64,000 bases of DNA from Paenibacillus sp. FSL H8-0548. GTDB lineage: Bacteria > Bacillota > Bacilli > Paenibacillales > Paenibacillaceae. This document shows, piece by piece, positions 63,690 through 64,000 of the stretch. The stretch's first letter is position 1. Each line of letters begins with the position of its first letter. The translations under genes and the position numbers were made by a program. The notes under the pieces are model-generated. The model made no database searches, was not told the DNA's origin, and was given only the letters and a program-made list of their open reading frames with translations. The stretch lies in assembly GCF_038630985.1 (NCBI RefSeq), contig NZ_CP152049.1, positions 4,855,501 through 4,919,500 on the forward strand, given 5' to 3'.

Positions 63690-63733
63690 AAAAAAGCTCG
63701 CCTCCCGATCACTTGGGGGTAACGAGCTTTTTT
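63690..63733. terminator. Bidirectional terminator between convergent genes
   Basis: AAAAAAGCTCG (63690-63700) and CGAGCTTTTTT (63723-63733) form a perfect stem with T-runs on both strands. It overlaps the last codons of the response-regulator gene. Confidence 0.88.
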
Positions 63734-64000
63734 GGCATAACGAGCTTGTAGCCGACGCCGCGAATAGATTCAATTTGAACCGATTGCTGACCAAGCTCCA
63801 GCTTCTTCCTAAGCGAGCTTACATGAACATCAACCGTTCGCTGACCGCCGATATAATCAAAGCCCCATACAACGTTCATCAGATCATCACGAGTAATGAC
63901 CATGCCTGGCCGCTGGACCAAGTAGAGCAGCACCTCAAATTCCTTCGGTCTAAGCGGAATCGTTTCTCCATTTAGGATGACCTCATATTTCTCTGGGTAG
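63709..64000 (-). CDS. OmpR/PhoP-family response regulator, DNA-binding end only
   Basis: A partial gene whose 5' part lies beyond the window. The visible 97 codons form an OmpR-type winged helix: LRPKEFEVLLYLVQRPG, LMNVVWGFDY, RTVDVHVSSLRKKLE and IRGVGYKLV. The frame stays open to base 64000. It will normally follow a receiver domain and be paired with a histidine kinase. Which system it belongs to cannot be decided from this fragment. Confidence 0.9.
   Translation of the reverse strand, partial: YPEKYEVILNGETIPLRPKEFEVLLYLVQRPGMVITRDDLMNVVWGFDYIGGQRTVDVHVSSLRKKLELGQQSVQIESIRGVGYKLVMPKKLVTPK

Overview
The window is chromosomal DNA of an endospore-forming, low-to-mid GC Firmicute, most likely Paenibacillus or a close relative. 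The evidence is an alpha/beta-type small acid-soluble spore protein, YtaF, a spore-type SleB/CwlJ hydrolase domain, stalk (copper amine oxidase N-terminal) domain proteins, S-layer homology domains, many two-domain AraC regulators next to glycoside hydrolases, strong AGGAGG ribosome binding sites, and gene orders seen in Bacillales (polA-mutM-ytaF-coaE-nrdR; pstSCAB-phoU). Both edges cut genes: a glycoside hydrolase at the left and the DNA-binding end of an OmpR/PhoP-type response regulator at the right. No database search was possible; identities rest on motifs, lengths and context.

Layout. 1-0.8 kb: partial cellulase-like hydrolase. 1.1-4.8 kb: glycolate/lactate-type oxidase pair (glcF, glcD) divergent from a FadR-type GntR regulator, with twin palindromic operator-like repeats between them. 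4.9-7.4 kb: secreted stalk-domain protein and a GH43 enzyme. 7.6-13.6 kb: six-gene biotin operon bioA-D-B-F-H-C behind a perfect BirA-box palindrome. 13.7-17.2 kb: sugar acetyltransferase, gene-poor DNA with decayed coding traces, and a DrrAB-type ABC exporter. 17.56-19.30 kb: a complete IS3-family element that sits in the loop of the transcription terminator of the neighbouring cell-wall hydrolase gene. 20.6-24.6 kb: a DUF3817-MFS fusion, an unknown protein, and a TetR/HXXEE/DoxX cluster with two TGAACGTTCA operators. 24.7-33.6 kb: a pectin-type oligosaccharide uptake and hydrolysis cluster (membrane AraC regulator, lipoprotein, two permeases, GH88/GH105, large (alpha/alpha)6-barrel hydrolase). 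33.7-36.3 kb: repeat-rich DNA, two membrane proteins and a tRNA-like remnant. 36.3-39.6 kb: 1100-residue BspA-LRR/SLH surface protein. 40.2-41.9 kb: a PD-(D/E)XK-like protein with a predicted C-terminal winged helix, bracketed by interspersed repeats, a (TGCGGG)9 tract, a 336-bp tandem duplication and tRNA-Ala(GGC). 42-48.6 kb: housekeeping block nrdR, sasp, lytic transglycosylase, coaE, ytaF, mutM, polA. 48.7-57.3 kb: EAL and GGDEF proteins, phoU-pstBACS with a PHO box, and a soluble chemoreceptor-like protein whose CBS-type domain resembles that of the GGDEF protein. 57.5-63.7 kb: GH42 beta-galactosidase with divergent AraC regulator, a two-part ThrE-like exporter, a LipL-like octanoyltransferase and another AraC regulator.

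The accessory theme is plant polysaccharide use: four or five hydrolase loci, most with their own AraC regulator. The observations most worth a second look are the IS inside a terminator loop, the nuclease-like gene with its leader terminator and flanking repeats, the duplicated promoter-plus-start segment shared by 22.8 kb and 33.7 kb, the related sensor domains on both sides of the pst operon, and the two decayed tRNA-plus-terminator cassettes.
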